Source of the DNA: Lutraria lutraria
Taxonomy: Eukaryota > Mollusca > Bivalvia > Venerida > Mactridae
DNA length: 64,000 nt
Direction: 5' to 3'
NCBI GenBank assembly: GCA_964023205.1
Contig: OZ026842.1
Location: 11,315,407 to 11,379,406 of the forward strand
Shown: positions 62,101-64,000 of the stretch, piece after piece
How positions within the stretch are numbered: position 1 is the first letter of the stretch
Layout of the letters: every line of letters begins with the position of its first letter
The notes under the pieces: generated by a model
The model's database searches: none
Seen by the model: only the letters and a program-made list of their open reading frames with translations
What the model was told of the DNA's origin: nothing
Made by a program: the position numbers and the translations under genes

Positions 62101-62760
62101 AAATGTATTGATTTGTTTTCTTTAGCTTGGTTTTGTGTTTTGTTTTGGCTCTCGGATTCTTTTTTACCATTATTTTATTTCTCTATGCAGATTATGAAGT
62201 TCTTGTGTGTTTTTTTTTTACTAAATACTGCACTTCATATTGATTGAATGATAATGTTGGTTGAAAATATAAATAGTTCAATATTCATTGAGTACTGGTA
62301 CTCACTCTTCTTACTGGTTGCTACCTATTTTTAACATCTTCATAGGGCAACCGTTAACTTCATTGAAATATGATAGCATATTTTATCTACAGTAGAAATG
62401 AGTTCATGTACATTGTAAAGGGGAAATCTCTTTCTCTTAATACATAAATTGTTGCACATTATGATGTTGATGTATTGCCAACAATTAGAAGTATGGGTAA
62501 AGTAAAATTTCTTTCTCTGTCAGTAATTGTCCTTCACCAATTTATTTAATGAGGGGCATAATTATATATGAAGGCAGAAATTAAATGATTCCTTTAATAT
62601 GTTAGATGTGTTGATCAATACAGTGTTTAACTTCCTGGTTCATACTGATGTGTTTTTAACTCTTGTACATATTTAATTGTAATGTTTGCTTAACGTAAAT
62701 ATGGGAGACTTACTGTAAGAAGTATCGAAATAATAAAATGTGTAAATATATGTGTACCCT
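59149..62760 (+). other. ECT2 3' UTR and downstream spacer
   Basis: T-rich sequence without a coding signal. AATAAA occurs at 59519-59524 (about 370 bases after the stop) and again at 62732-62737. The first would give a compact 3' UTR; a long form could reach the second. Around 60120-60205 'ttggttgtcc' repeats form a small hairpin ('ttgtcccggacaa'). Confidence 0.4.
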
Positions 62761-62834
62761 CTTGTGGTTTAAAATTGAACTTCCCACATCAATGCAATAT
62801 CACACAATCTCTCACGTAGAGTTTTTTTATCGTC

Positions 62835-62992
62835 CAGTGTTCAAACTAATTTTTTTAAAGCACTAGCCCGATCTATTATGTAGTCTATTGAAAATGGACA
62901 ATTTAAAACTAGCCCAAACACACAATTTTGAGAAAATCAACTAGCCATAATAGAAATTCACTAGCCCGGGCTGTGGGTTAGCGTGAAGACTG
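62835..62992. mobile_element. CAGTNTTC-end MITE, reverse copy
   Basis: Reverse-orientation relative of 15584-15749. Ends CAGTGTTCAAACTAA and TTAGCGTGAAGACTG; 'actagcccgggctgtgggtt' mirrors 'aacccactagcccatagcccggg'. Confidence 0.7.
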
Positions 62993-64000
62993 TTAGTCAC
63001 ATTCAAATTTATCTTTCACATAGGTCATTTCTTGTTAATCGAAAATTGTTGTTAAAAATGTCTGACTCACATTAATTGGCAATCATATTACTTACAAATT
63101 AGATCCTGAGATCATCAGTATGAGATTGGTATTGAGATTGTTCTCATATGAAATCTCTAATGAAGTCAAACCAACAGAAGTCACAAAAGTTCAGGAGCAA
63201 GTTTTGGGACCAGATGTTTGGTTTGAAATTATGACTTGTTATTAAATACATGTTACTCTTGACGTTGTAAAAATGAAATCCATAAATACTTTATAACTAA
63301 CTTACAGAGAGTCGGTGGTTCTACCCGGACTTTTACTTGGCGTTTTCCTCCGATTCAACTGGAAACGTTGCCATGGGACCCAGGCTGTTGATGTACCATC
63401 AAACCCCAAACAAACAGAAATTGTGAAACTGGTCTGTTGAATCAATGTTTTCATAAATCCTCTGAGAACAAATATTATGGATTGTTCAAGATGACTGCTA
63501 TCATTGTGACAGTGATTTTAATAATGATTAATTGACGAGACATCAGTAACATGTACTTCATCATTGAGTCCATTAATATCATTCAAACACAAAAAATTGG
63601 ATACTTCAAGATAACCTGAGACAGGAAATTTAGTATTCCTCTGGTGCCAAAACGTTCTGTGAACATGGAAGATAGTGTCATGTTTCTTCGTGATAACTTC
63701 CCACTGGTTTTATGCCCGAGGTTATCTGTCCACACATCTGATTCACTGAGGACCCAAATCCTTTCAGAACAAGGGGTGCTGAATTAGTGTTTCATAAATT
63801 GAATTCGAATGATTTTGACATTTTAAGCTCATTTAATAACTTCCAATTGGATTTCAAATACCGTCTTAGACACGGTTATTTGTTTCAGCGTGTAGGACAG
63901 ATCGTTCTGGTGACATTAGCTATAATTGAACATAATGGAAACAGCTGGACACGATCTTAGTATTTCTGCAGCTTTTTATACACGTGACGAGAAGGTTGAT
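62993..64000. other. terminal spacer, nothing recognised
   Basis: About 1 kb with slightly higher C+G than the preceding region. The run 'gttctacccggacttttacttggcgttttcc' near 63320 resembles common repeat text, but no complete element, exon or RNA gene can be supported. Confidence 0.35.

Overview
The window is nuclear DNA from an animal. It is A+T-rich, its genes are split by GT-AG introns, and the space between them is filled with short non-autonomous transposons, tRNA-derived SINEs and roughly 150-160-bp tandem-repeat elements with hairpin ends. Hairpins of the form GCTCACCTGA...TCAGGTGAGC and this mix of repeats are what I know from bivalve molluscs, so a bivalve (at least a lophotrochozoan) is the best guess. 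There are no prokaryotic operons, CRISPR arrays or viral genes.

Four conserved single-copy genes can be read. (1) TRAPPC1 (+, 7301-11164, four exons, 145 aa) is a TRAPP vesicle-tethering subunit. (2) NSMCE2/MMS21 (-, core 12630-15156, N-terminal exons uncertain up to about 19 kb) is the SUMO E3 ligase of the SMC5/6 complex, here with a long acidic C-terminal extension. (3) LIPT2 (-, 22903-26570, two coding exons) is the mitochondrial octanoyltransferase of lipoate synthesis. (4) ECT2 (+, 37819-59148, 22 coding exons, 851 aa) is the BRCT-DH-PH RhoGEF of cytokinesis.

Layout: 1-7.3 kb holds repeats with no recognisable gene. TRAPPC1 and NSMCE2 converge and their poly(A) signals face each other near 12.1 kb. 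19-22.9 kb is repeat-bearing spacer. LIPT2 and ECT2 diverge. The 11 kb between their start codons is probably a 5'-UTR intron of LIPT2, because a good minus-strand donor lies at 37605 in the C+G-richer ECT2 promoter; this is inference. After ECT2 comes a long 3' UTR or spacer, then nothing recognisable to 64 kb.

The four genes do not form a pathway. They are housekeeping neighbours (vesicle traffic, DNA repair, lipoate metabolism, cytokinesis). The unusual material is the NSMCE2 C-terminal extension, the nested 505-bp transposons with 7-bp target duplications around TRAPPC1 exon 1, and a rich set of MITE families with clean termini. I see no evidence of a wholly new biological system.
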